A model generated the notes under the pieces. It did not search any database, was not told where the DNA came from, and worked only from the letters and a program-made list of their open reading frames with translations. A DNA stretch of 64,000 nucleotides from Terana coerulea (Eukaryota > Basidiomycota > Agaricomycetes > Polyporales > Phanerochaetaceae). Position 1 is the first letter of the stretch; the number at the start of each line of letters is the position of its first letter. Shown one piece after another: positions 35,178 to 46,135 of this stretch. The stretch spans positions 744,001 through 808,000 of the forward strand of contig JAKOGH010000005.1 in the NCBI GenBank assembly GCA_024811115.1. The letters are read 5' to 3'. The position numbers and the translations under genes are program-made.

Positions 35178-35764
35178 ATGGAATACACACCTCGTTATTA
35201 TCAACCGTTCACTCTCGGAGACGTTGTGCACCTCGACGTCGGCGTGATTACAGAAGGTTCCTACAACTGTCTTCCCGTTCGCTCATGAGCCTGAAATAAA
35301 GCCTTGCTCGCCAGAGATAGCACGCCTGCAGAACTCGCTCGCCCATCTCAAAGACACGCAGACGCAACTAAGGGAGGCGAATGATGCGGATCCTGATCCC
35401 GAATTTGTTGAAGCGATGCAAGAAAACAAGGATGTCATGTACGTGCTTCTTATAAGACTAAGTATGACCAGAGTACGGTCGCTCAAGCAATTAGAGATTT
35501 AGAGGCTCACAAGAAGAGCGAATCAGCATACTGAGGATGGCCCTTTTAGAGAAGGGCGTACCCCTAGACGGGCACTACACTCTGGATCTTGAGAGCAGTA
35601 CGCATGCGGAGGCAAGGCCCGCGGAGACTGATGCACTTGCGCAACAGACAGCGTTCTCCCACACTCGTCAAACCGAGGCCAGGTCTCGACCATCTCCAGG
35701 ACCATCTCCAGTACCTCAAGCGGATGAAAACCAAGTCGACGAGAACGGTGGAATTGACCTATGA
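35178..35764 (+). CDS. Small coiled-coil protein, unrecognised, apparent frame break
   Basis: Two exons, 35178-35438 and 35503-35764, giving about 173 aa if one extra base near 35255-35257 is removed. It starts MEYTPRYYQPFTLGDVV, then in a shifted frame PFAHEPEIKPCSPEIARLQN. A helical core follows, with SLAHLKDTQTQL and, across the intron, EAMQENKDVIGSQEERISIL and RMALLEKGV. The C-terminus is Ser/Pro/Gln-rich and probably disordered. The heptad-like core looks conserved and prefoldin-like or tethering-like, but I cannot assign a family. The exon phases support exactly one extra base. A 31 nt intron could also fix the frame, but that is too short to trust. Confidence 0.6.
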
Positions 35765-36109
35765 TTTCACGTTGTCTGTAATCCTCTGATAAGCCTCGTT
35801 ACGACATACTTGCTTGCTTGAGCTAAAAGAAAATGGGTTGTGTATATTATATCTGATTTTTATATGCCCTATGCTGCTCAAGCTGAGGACTCTGGTTGAG
35901 AGTGGAGGCCTCGGGCTTACCGTCAAGTCGCCGGTGCGACCGTATTGGGATGGATGTTTGGTCGACAGCTTTAGATCCAAACAAACGATCGGTCCCCGCG
36001 ATGACATCACAAAATACCGGAGGATCTTGTCGGCCCCCGCCACCAAGCGCAAGATGTGAATTATTCCCTCTCAACCACGAACCACATCCTCATCCGCTGG
36101 AAAGCAAAG
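35765..36109. other. Intergenic region
   Basis: It carries the 3' end of the coiled-coil gene and the TspO promoter. No gene or repeat seen. Confidence 0.5.
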
Positions 36110-36939
36110 ATGTTTATCCTCGACCATTCCTCCCCTCTGCTCCTTGCCCCGCGGAATGTCTTCACCGCTATCGGCCTGCCGCTCGCTATAGGCATGTACA
36201 GTGGCTCGTACACCAGCAAGGTTGTCAAAGGCAAATGGTACAGCGTACGCCACCAACTTGTATCACTCGTGGGGGTCTCGTCACTGACGCTACTCGTAGA
36301 ACCTGCGTTTCCCTCCCGGCAGACCTCCGAACAAGGCCTTCCCCTTCATCTGGACTGCTCTCTATGTTGGTTCGTGCGATCCTTGTTAAGTAGTGTGACG
36401 TACCCTCACCCAATGTATTGAAACAGCCATGGGATACGCTTCCCATCTCGGTGCAAAGGCGTACGACCAGTCGTTCCTGCCTTCCGACCTGTGAGTCACC
36501 ATAGCAGCTCTGCATGTTCTTCACTCATTTGATTGTAGTGAGTCCTCTTCCACCGGCCTTGCATTGTACTACACCCAGTTGGCCTTGAATATCGCCTGGT
36601 CACCTCTATTCTTTGTGACGAAACAAGTACGTGTCATCATCCACCTCTTGGCCAGAACATTCCTTTGAACCGTAAAAATTGCAGACCAAACTGGCACTGA
36701 TTGACAGCACCTTGCTCACTGCTTCTACCTACTGGATGACGGTGCGTCCGACTGTTCTTGTACTCGACCGTATCACTCATGAAAAGGTCATCGATCCACA
36801 GAAATCTCTTCACGGGCCAACGAATGGCAAATCGACCTACTTCCTGCTCCCCTACTGCGCCTGGCTCACGTACGCCACCTACCTCAACGCTGGTATCGTT
36901 CTCTTGAACAAGGATCGCAACGTTCCCAAAGAAGATTAA
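36110..36939 (+). CDS. TspO/MBR family membrane protein
   Basis: Six exons: 36110-36244, 36300-36369, 36427-36490, 36539-36626, 36685-36741 and 36802-36939, giving 183 aa. Five hydrophobic segments match the five-helix TspO/peripheral benzodiazepine receptor fold. The signature is clear: LRFPPGRPPNKAFPFIWTAL then YVAMGYASHLG, LALYYTQLALNIAWSPLFF, and PYCAWLTYATYLNAGI. Family members bind porphyrins or sterols and are linked to stress responses. Fungal members sit in mitochondrial or other internal membranes, so the exact location here is open. All phases are consistent and there is no frame break. Confidence 0.93.
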
Positions 36940-37420
36940 ACCAGTAAACATATACATATTGAGCATATCAAGCATACACCTTCATGTTGAACTTCGTTTG
37001 GTTTATCACACGGATTCGCTTCGCATACCATAGCATTACACGGCAATATTCACGATACAATAGCAATTTCACAGCCAGCAGAGAAACATCTCGAGTATGC
37101 AGAGTTGACGAACGGGATCAGCCAGGGACCAGGTACGAGACAATCCAGCGCAGAAGAACCAGATCAAGCCAGAGAGCCGAGGGACAGTCCGGTTCCAGTC
37201 CAGTTCCAGTTCACTCCAGAGTCAAAGAGGCGGAAGCGCAATTCGTCCATGGGATTGCTTGCCACCTAGCCGCGTCGGTTGGGTCCTCTGCGTTGCTTAC
37301 GTTTCGCCTGAGCAGGGTCGATGTCCTGTGTGCATAGACCATTATGAAAAGCTCGTTAATATCTGTTACATTCAACATACACTGGGAACAAGCTGGTCTT
37401 GCTGGGCTGCCGCGCCGCGA
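36940..37420. other. Convergent intergenic region
   Basis: It lies between TspO and the long coiled-coil gene. There is a short GGTTCCAGTCCAGTTCCAGTTC-like degenerate repeat around 37189-37213 and no gene. Confidence 0.45.
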
Positions 37421-40400
37421 CTACGCATTCCACTCCTCTACATGCGGGTCGTCAGTGAGCGTCAACGGAAATGTTAATAAAACGTGGTGTGATACCAGTC
37501 TCTTTAACGGCCGCCCACCGGCTTGCGCATCTGCATGGGGGCTGCTGTTCCCTCCATCCGTAGGCTTGCTCCGCTTGCCTAGCCCAGTCTTTACATTCCG
37601 TACAAGCGTAGAGCCGTCTATGTTGCTCTGCGGCGGGGTACCAGTAATGGGCGACACCTTCGGGCTCCTGCCGTTGTCCTCAAAATCGATAATCTCGTCC
37701 GAGCCCTCCGTCGCAAGCCTGGTGAACCGCGTCTTCCTGGCCGGTCCGTCGCCTGCGGGGTTGCCAGTGGGTTTCGTGGCCTTGTGCGGTTCTGCATCGC
37801 CAGCGCCGGCCTTCTTGATCCCAGGGGTCTTCGGGTCTGGATACACCAGGGGGCTCGAGCTTTGAACCTGCGGAGCATAAGGCGACGTCGCGTGCTTCTT
37901 CGCCTCCACAGGGGTAGTCCTTGCGGTCGGCGCGCCGGCAGGCGGAGCGCGGGGTGCTCGATCGAGGTTGCGTGCGGGACGAGGCCTGACATTAGTGTTA
38001 CTGTTTGGGTCCGGTTGAGGCACTGCTGTCAGCGGAGGCCGGCTCGAAGAGGTGTCCAGGCTTAGGCGTTGACTTTGCCGTTACGGTGCTGTCGACGTTG
38101 GTAGACTGTTCGGCAGAAGAGGAGAGGTAAACAACCATCATCCAGTGCACACGAGGTGCCGTTCGAGAGGGTTTGCTAGCGGACATTGCAACAGAAGCTC
38201 ACCGGAATGTCCTCCTCAGCCACCGGAGGGACAGATGGGGCACTCTTCTCCGAGGGTGGAACCCACGCTCCAGGATCAATCAGAGAACGGCTGTCTCCTC
38301 GCTGAATGACATTAGACTTTGTGAGAGCCTTGAGATGCTTCGCAAGGGTGGTTTCAAGGAGGTGGATCCTGGCTTGCAGTTCCTTGATCGTAATATCGCG
38401 CTAAGGCGCGGATGAACGGTCAGCCTACCATAAGTTTGGTGAAAGACAAACTCGTTTCAGCTCGTTCCCCCTCAAGACTAGTTCCTGTTCACGATCCGCT
38501 TGCGTCCTCTGAATGAGCGTGTAAATGAACGTCTTCTCTTCCTCGTTCTACGGACATGAAAGCATAAGTGACGGCCCCGCATGTTGTGCCTCAATCTACT
38601 CACCAGATCGTCGGTATCGTACCGCGAGTGGATACTCCTCGCCCGCAACACGAGCTCCGTATTTTCCAGACGGAGCGCTGCAATCTGCGCACTGAGCGCA
38701 TCAACAGCTTCCTTATGAGCGGGGTCGGGAAGCTTAGCCTCGCGAAGCTCATTCCGAAGTGTCGCGATCTCTTGCTTTTCGGAAACGAGTTGCTCCTCAT
38801 TGCCCTTGGCGGCCGATCGCACCTCTTGGAGCACCGCCTGCATGTCCTCAATACGTTTCTCCTGGAGATCCAGCTGCAAGCGGTGATGCCCCTCTTCCTG
38901 AGAACTCCGTTGGTCGAACTCCGCCTTCATCGAGTCCATCTGTTCCTGCCTCGACCGCACGGCTGCCTCGAGTTCGTTGACTTTCGCCTCCAGACCCGCC
39001 TTCTGCTCAGACAGCAGGGAACTCTCGCGATCGAATTTGCCCGCGGCGGATTGGAGATCTCGCTAGAGATGAATTAGCGATGGTGAAGTGGGGCCACAGT
39101 AAACAGGACGCAACCGCGGATTTTGGCTTCAGACTCGATAAGTCTCTCCTAGATTAGCACTATCAGCTGGGAACGTTCTCAAGGGTTCTAAGTGTACTAT
39201 ACCTGCAGCTCCGCCTGAGTTTCCGTGGCACATCGCGTGGTCACCATCTGCGTGTCACAACGCTCTTCCATGACCTATCAGCCCGATAAATACATAGAGT
39301 ACCGCAATAGGCTTGTATATGCGCACCTGGTACTTTGCTTGCAATTCATGCAACCTGAGGGTAAGGTCGATCAGATCTTCAATGAACGCGTTGGCGCAGT
39401 GGCAAGCTCACTTCTCTGTGTACGATTTGGCTTCCTGCTGAGAGTCGTCTAGGGAAGCTTTGGTCGCCTCGAGCTGAGTTTTGAGCACAGTAATGTTCGC
39501 TTCAAAGTTTGAGACATCCTTCCGCAGTGATTCTTGTGTAGCAATCCCAGCTCCGAGTTCCTGCTTTAAAGCTTCGACGGTGTCTTGCATGGTACGGATC
39601 AAGGATTCACGTTCGGCGACCCTTGTATGCGGGTCAATCCAAAGACGAAAGCGCAAAGACGAGCACCCTACCTCTTCTCCAAAGCCGTTATCCCTTCATT
39701 CTTGAAGGAGAGATCGACCGACATGGCACGTATTTGGGCAAGTCGTTCCGCAGACTCGTTGATGATGGTGTCCAAACTACCCTGAGGTCAGAAGCAGGAA
39801 CGGGCTGATGGCCAAAAGGTAGCTACCTCTTCTGCGAATCCTCCAACTCGGTGATACGTCCATTACGCTCCACTAGAATGGTCTTCAGCTTCATGGCCCT
39901 GACTTTCGGTTAGTTTCATCTTTCAGCAGGTGCAACATTGGAGCTTACTCGAGTTGTACCGCAGACAGCACTTCCAGCTCCATATTCTTCTTCTCGATCA
40001 AGTCGCTCAGTTCGCTTGCACTGGAGGGGCGGTCAATGGAACGTGATCATCGAGAGGAAAGGTGACGCTTACCGAGTATTCGACGCAGCCAACTTGGCCT
40101 CAAAGTCTGCACTGGACGCAAGAACTTCGTTCAGTTCGTTTTGTTGCAGCTTGAGTTTCTCCACTAAACCAGTGATCTGTTCCCCTGACGCTAGTTTAGA
40201 ACCTCCAAAAAGCGACGTGACAAGACAATCACCTGCGTTGGAAAGACTCGCGCTTGACCCGCGTAGAGCTTCTCTATCCGCGCCTTGCACTGCTTCAAGC
40301 TCCACGACTCGGGTTTTCGCGTCGACAAGCTCCGCACCGACCGACTGAAGCCGTTCACGGAGCATCTCAATGACTTGTTTGTCTAGATATATATAGGGAT

Positions 40401-41743
40401 GTCAGCAGCCGTAGGTTCCTAATCGGACAGTAACTTACATCCAGTGGACTCAACCTGCAGTTCCCTTATGATGCCCTGCGCCTCGTCGACCTTGATGAGG
40501 TTCCAGTTGTCGTCAAACAGAGGTTCCATGTCTACATTCAGTTAGTTGTATTCCCTGAAACACCTCTTCTCACCACACCTTCAACGGTCTTCGCCACGGT
40601 GCTCTTTAGCTCGTCAACGTCTGGCAAAGAAGATTTAGCTTGGGCCGCAATCGCAAAAGACTCCTCCGATTGAGACTTGAGGCTTTCCAGGGACAATCGC
40701 ATGCCTTCCAGGCTGATGTTCACTTCAGTATACTGATAGATGTCACAGAATCCGACTATATGCACCTTCGTGAGCTTGTCTCTAGACCTTGCTTGGCGGC
40801 AGCTTTCACAGCCTTCAGTCGTTGCAGAATATCTTCTTTCTCGCTCTTCATAGTCTCAAGCTGACTTCTCAAGAATGCCATCTCACGATTCTAGAGAGCA
40901 TATCAATATAAGCGACTACGATGCAAGATTTCTCAAAACATACGCACCAGCTCCTCAATCTCGTACTTAGCATTTCTCAGATCAGTCGCACCGCGCATCA
41001 TAACGGTAGATATGTCCTCTTCCTGCCCATGTCTCCCGAAACTCGAACTGGCTATGGAAGCGCTGCGGGAGTGCGCCGACTTGCGGGGTTCATGGTGGTG
41101 TGCCGGAGCTGAACTGCGTCCTTGCGCGAAAGAACCCTGGGTATATGCGTCTACATTGGCTAGAATAAACTCGTTAATTAGGGGACAACGTTTCGTCGCT
41201 CTGCCACATAGACTCACAGAGCACCGTCTGACGAGGTTCTTCGGTCTCCAGCCTCGTGTGCAAGTTGTGGAGACTCTTGCTTGACCTCAGCTTCGCGTAT
41301 TCCGGCTTCTGCACTGTGCGAGGTGGAGGACCGTCGGCCGTGTCGCGGTGAGTTGAGGAAGCGTCTGCGGGTTGCGCGACGTCACCATATCCTTCGCTTC
41401 CTCCTTCCAGATCAATTTGAGAGAGTGGAGATGAAAATCTTTGCGAGCTCAAGATTTGACGGCCTCGAGGGCTTTCTCCTGGGTGGACGCGTCGAATAAT
41501 GTTTCCAGGTGGTGGCGGCGCTTCAGCTCGTCCTGACGAGCCAGCATGATACAACATCTGCCTGCTCAACTGTTGTTGCCTTCCAGCCAGAGCTGGAGAC
41601 CCATCCCGGGTAGGCTGAGCTCTGGCCAGTTCGTGACGGTTCTGCGAGCTGAAGTAGCTGCCTTTCGGTCGGTTGTCGGCGGCCGTGCCTGATATGAGCG
41701 CATTGAACCGTGTTTGAGAATCAGCGTCACTCCTGTCCGCCAT
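37421..41743 (-). CDS. Long coiled-coil protein, unrecognised
   Basis: A many-exon minus-strand gene starts at 41743. The first exon reaches about 41220. The next exons join cleanly through about 39840, and I followed the rest only by frame. The N-terminus is disordered and Ser/Arg/Pro-rich (SQTRFNALISG; ASIASSSFGRHGQEED). A long helical coiled coil follows, with NAKYEIEEL, REMAFLRSQLETMKSEKED, KQVIEMLRERLQSVGAELVD, SDLIEKKNMELEVL and VEALKQELGAG down to EKRIEDMQAVLQEV. The C-terminus is basic, disordered and rich in Ser-Pro and Thr-Pro (KKHATSPYAP; RSPKVSPITGTPP). This layout occurs in spindle-pole, kinetochore, synaptonemal and Golgi tether proteins. No motif decides among them. The 3' end (37421 versus a spliced ending) and one junction near 38030 are uncertain. 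Confidence 0.7.
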
Positions 41744-42605
41744 TTCGCGTAGGGCCAGGGATGCAGAATCAAAAGCGGAGAGGTGTGCAGCTGCAAGATG
41801 AGAGCACAGTGAAAGCTGAGACGCGGCGGAGATGGAAGCGGAGAGGAAAACGCGCTAGTCACGGTCTGCTTACATCATCTTCAGCCACCATGTTGCCAAT
41901 TGCTAAATCTGGCCTTGGTTGTTCTTCACATCCTTCTGCTCCACAACGTTTATGTACAAGCATCGCAAGCATCAGAGATACAGTACGCTCAATCAAAGGT
42001 GTGCGGCGGGCCGGGTGATTATAAGTTCCATCTCTATGCCTTACTTTGATGCATGACATTACACCACTGCCAGTGGCACTGGCAGCAGCTTTGACTTGGG
42101 TTTGCAGCAAGTGACCAAGGCACTCGTTCAGGCTCCACTCTTTCCTACAGGGGTAGCTGTGGTTTGAGCAATGGTTTCTTGAAAGCTTCGACTGCGCTTA
42201 ACAAGGTTGGCTGCTGACCCTGAGCGCTTGTCAGGGAAATGCCGCTCTCGCCGACAACGATTCATCATCGCCACTCGGTACACGTCTCACGGTGGCACAC
42301 CATATGCTGCTACCGCGTGCCCTCATTGGCTCGAAGTCAATTTGGGTGCCGGCGTTGTTGCGGACCTCATCAACATCACACTAATAACTTGATATTAGTA
42401 GGGTCAGCTACGACTAAGTTCTGCATGGCGAAGGCCACGGGTTGTGGTTGGAACCATGGTTAAGTGATCTATTCATCATATAGCCAGATATGAGTGCAGA
42501 TGGCGGGTGAAAAGTACATGCTCTGACGAGTATAAAGAGCAGGTGCTAGGTTCTTGCTAGGGTAAGCCTTCAGGTTCTCCTCTCCACACATTGAGACTCA
42601 CCCAT
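41744..42605. other. Divergent intergenic region
   Basis: 862 bp between the coiled-coil gene and the spherulin-4-like gene. It has no supported frame. The plus-strand side holds a TATA box, listed separately. Confidence 0.5.
42531..42537 (+). promoter_or_regulatory. TATA box of the spherulin-4-like gene
   Basis: TATAAAG lies about 70 bp before the ATG at 42606, a fitting distance for a fungal core promoter. TATA-type promoters are often found at regulated rather than housekeeping genes. Confidence 0.55.
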
Positions 42606-43572
42606 ATGTTTCCTAAAAGACTTCTTGGTGTTTGGCTCGTTCATGCGGCCTGTGTAATGCCCGCCGTTTTTGCTTCTGGAATCATTGTTCCCCTGTACAT
42701 CTTCCCAGGACAGCCCCCCAGCTGTGGCACTGAGTGGACGTCATTGTTTAATGCGTGAGTACGTATTGCTCGAATGATGGGGTTTGCTAAAGGCTCTATG
42801 TTTGTCCAGCATCACCGCCAATCCCTCGACCACTTTCTACGTCATCGTTAACCCCAGAGAGCGGACCAGGTGCACCAAACTCGCAGCCAGACGCTACGAG
42901 CTACCAAGGATGCCTTACGGAGCTCAAGAGTCACTCCAACGTCAAGTCCGTAGGATACGTTCCTACCGGAGAAGGAACGCGCACAGATGTCGACACCAAC
43001 ATCGAGACTTATGCAGGTTGGGATAGTGCCTATCGGCCTGACGGCATATTTTTCGATGAGGTGAACCCCACCACTGGGCTTCTGTCCCAGTACACTACTT
43101 GGGCGTCGGACGCTCGGGAAAGCTTCGGCAGCGGCAGCTACGTAAGTGCCCAGCACGTTACTCTCGATCCCGCACTAACAAGCACCTTTAGGTCATCCTG
43201 AACCCTGGCGGAACCCCCATCCAAACCAATAGTTACTTCTCCATTGCGGACCAGATTGTCGTAGAAGAGGAATTCTACGACGATTTCAGGCAAGCCGCTG
43301 CTTTCCTTACCGATCTGGTTGTACTTACAGTAGCTCGTGATAGCCCTTCTCAGCTCTCCTTCTCGAGCAGTAGCCCAGCTGCCAAGCAAGCTGTCATACT
43401 CCACGACTCACCTTCGACACCTCCTTCTAATCTCATCAGTCAGCTTGTCTCTACGGACAAGATCGGCTCTCTATACATCACTGATGACACGCAAGCGAAT
43501 GGTGGCAATCCGTACGATACTATGCCTACTGACCTTTCCAGCTTCGCTGCAACCGTTACGGCTGACTCCTAG
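42606..43572 (+). CDS. Secreted spherulin-4-like protein, apparent frame break
   Basis: Three exons: 42606-42754, 42810-43141 and 43192-43572. About 286 aa result if one extra base is removed. A typical signal peptide opens the protein (LLGVWLVHAACVMPAVFASG). The mature part matches the spherulation-specific family 4 domain: GIIVPLYIFPG, TTFYVIVNP, SVGYVPTGEGTR, YRPDGIFFDEV and SYFSIADQIVVEEEFYDDF. Family members are secreted beta/alpha proteins linked to slime-mould encystment and, in related bacterial and fungal enzymes, to polysaccharide cleavage; the activity here is not shown. The frame slips after IVNP at four C (42852-42855), where ESGPGAPNSQPDATSYQGC continues. The phase of intron 2 supports one extra base. 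Confidence 0.85.
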
Positions 43573-43959
43573 TAATACGGTTGAGATGCATATGTAGCTG
43601 TACTGATATGTGTTGTCAGCAAATATTCGTACGCGAAGCGCTTAAAAATTACTGGTTGTTGACAAGTGTTTGGCAAGAGCTTCCGTTCCTAATAACACCA
43701 AATACGATCAAAGCCACTGCCCTGCCCAGTCTTGCCCTTGTTCGTTACCTGGTCATCAACATTCATTGCATAATATTCCGCAACTGAATCAACGTGTCGT
43801 ATTTTCTGGGCTTACTTTGCATGCCGATGCGGATAATTTGTGTTTTGCTGATATTAGGACTTTCACACGCTCATCGTTCGACAACCGCCGGTTGACGCGT
43901 GGCAGTCTTACGACAGCCTACATCGCTTTCGAATGTCAAATCACTGATAACCTAGGATT
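43573..43959. promoter_or_regulatory. Intergenic region upstream of the GMC oxidoreductase
   Basis: 387 bp between two plus-strand genes. No clear TATA box or repeat. Confidence 0.4.
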
Positions 43960-46005
43960 ATGTGGTCCTTTGCGTCGAGAAAATATCCCGTGTACGGTCC
44001 ACAGGACATTGATAACAAGTCGTTCGATTTCATCGTTGTTGGCGGTGAGCATGCTCGTCCCTTGGCAACCTCAAGCGAAGCAGGTACTGACGAAGAGTAC
44101 AGGTGGTACCGCAGGATGCGTCGTTGCATCGCGTCTCTCCGAGAACACGGAATGCAGTGTTCTCTTGGTCGAGCGGGGTCCCATCGTCGACTCTTGGCTG
44201 TCACGTGTCCCGCTCCTCTCCGTAGACTTCCGCGCAGCAGGGTCTCCAGTATACCAATGGAAGTCTGCTTCGGAAGACGCGTTAGCGGGGGCGTCGCCAA
44301 CATGGTGTCCGGCAAGGCGCTCGGCGGGTCGTCCAAAGTGAACGCCCACGTCTACACTCGCTCCGTACCCGGAGAGTACAACGGCTGGGAGCAAAGCGGC
44401 CGCAAAAGGTGGGGCTGGAACGACGTAGAGCCATACTTCAAGAAGTCGGAAACTTCTGTGACGCATGGTTATTTGCGGCACAGAGGTGCCTAAGGTCGGG
44501 GTTCTTTCCGCCAAACATTCGCTACTGTCACTGTCAAATTAAATAGGGTACACAGGGCCGTGGCAGAATCGTCAGCTTCCAGAAGTACCCTTCAAGCATA
44601 CCGCTGAGTAAGCGCTCAGCACGCTTGCGCATGTGCGTCGCTTTACTCACTGAGTTAGGATACTGAAGGCCGCAGACTCGCTCGGGATTCCTCTCCAAGA
44701 GGACGTCCACGACCCAACCGTACCTCCTTACTCCGGCGGGCTTCTCGACGTAACTGTTGATGAACATGGAAAGCGCGAATCTACCTTCGATGCTTTCCTA
44801 CCACCTGGTATCCTAGCAAGACGGGCAAGCAACCTATTCGTTTGCACTAATTCTATCGTCACCAGACTCGACGTCATATCCGACGGCGAGAATATTGCTG
44901 TCACCGGGGCATACCTAGGACAAGATATGCCGACGGATGAAAATGGCCAAGTTCGAGAGTATCGCGCTTCAGCGAAGAAAGGGATTATCCTCTGCGCTGG
45001 CGCAATCGCATCACCACAGATTCTTCAGCTCAGGTAGTTCCCCATGCCAGCTCCCTATTTGCTTTCGGTACCTTACAGTCGTTCATTAGTGGCATGGGGC
45101 CCCGAGGACACCTAGAGTCTCTCGACATTCCGGTCGTCAAGGATCTCCCTGGCGTCGGTAGTAATCTGGTACGTCGTTATGACCTCTTAGCATTCCGACA
45201 TTGGGCCAACGTTACCGAACAGCAGGACCACTCATGCGTGCCTCTCATATTCAAAGTCCCTCGCGCAGATTCACTGCACGAGATCGAAAGCAACCCGCTC
45301 CTCGCCGTCTGGGAAGTTCTGCGCTACGTCTTCATCGGCCGGGGGCTGCTACTATCTCCCAACCCCCAGATGATCATCTTTGCTCTCAGCAAACTGCTCG
45401 ACGAAAACGCGCAGACACAAGGAGGGATTCACGGGGCCAGCGATAGCCACTCGCCCGACAACATCCCTGACCTTGAGATCACCGCGGTGCCGTACAACGT
45501 CTTCGATGACTCCACGCTCGAACGGCACGAAGGCGTCATCACGCTTGCGGTCATCCTCCTCAAGCCGCAGTCCTCAGGCGCAGTCCGTCTCGCGTCGCTC
45601 GACCCACGCGAGCGGCCGTCATGCCACCTCAACTTCCTTCGAGAGGATATCGACTACGACGTCCTACGGAAAGGCCTTCGCCTCGGGCTCGCCCTCGCGC
45701 GGAAGTGCCGCGAGCAGGGGTATCCCTTGCGAGACCTGATCTTACCGGACAGTGAAAGCGATGAAGACCTTGACAGATACATCCGACAGCAGATCAAGAC
45801 GACGTTCCACTATGCGTCCACGTGCCGGATGGCGCCCGAGGCAGAGCTGGGGGTAGTGGATGACGAACTAAGGGTGCACGGCGTGCGAAACCTACGAATC
45901 GCCGATGCTAGTATCTTTCCGAATGTGCCGTCGGCACATCCTCAAGCCCCGGTCGTCATGATCGCTGAACGCTGCGCTGATTTCGTGAAGGCGGCTAACC
46001 AATAG
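43960..46005 (+). CDS. GMC-family FAD oxidoreductase, apparent frame break
   Basis: Six exons: 43960-44044, 44103-44467, 44547-44607, 44659-45033, 45090-45168 and 45223-46005. About 582 aa result if one missing base is allowed. FAD-binding and GMC motifs are DFIVVGGGTAGCVVASRL, SVLLVERG, SGKALGGSSKVNAHVY, ILCAGAIASPQILQLS, GMGPRGHL and the C-terminal STCRM...LRIADASIFPNVPSAHPQAP, whose His is the likely catalytic base. The frame slips at five G (44287-44291). There is no signal peptide, so unlike secreted aryl-alcohol or glucose oxidases this enzyme is probably intracellular. The substrate is unknown (an alcohol or sugar is usual). The frame break and weak exon 2 join lower confidence in the exact structure. 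Confidence 0.88.
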
Positions 46006-46135
46006 ACACTCTTAATCGGTATGAGTTCATCCCTGGTCGGAGCAAGGCTAGCAATACAACATAGGCAAAAGCTTCGCTATGCATCGTAGTCCATATCAAG
46101 GACACTATAAATGTAACTCAAGTCAACTTAGTACA

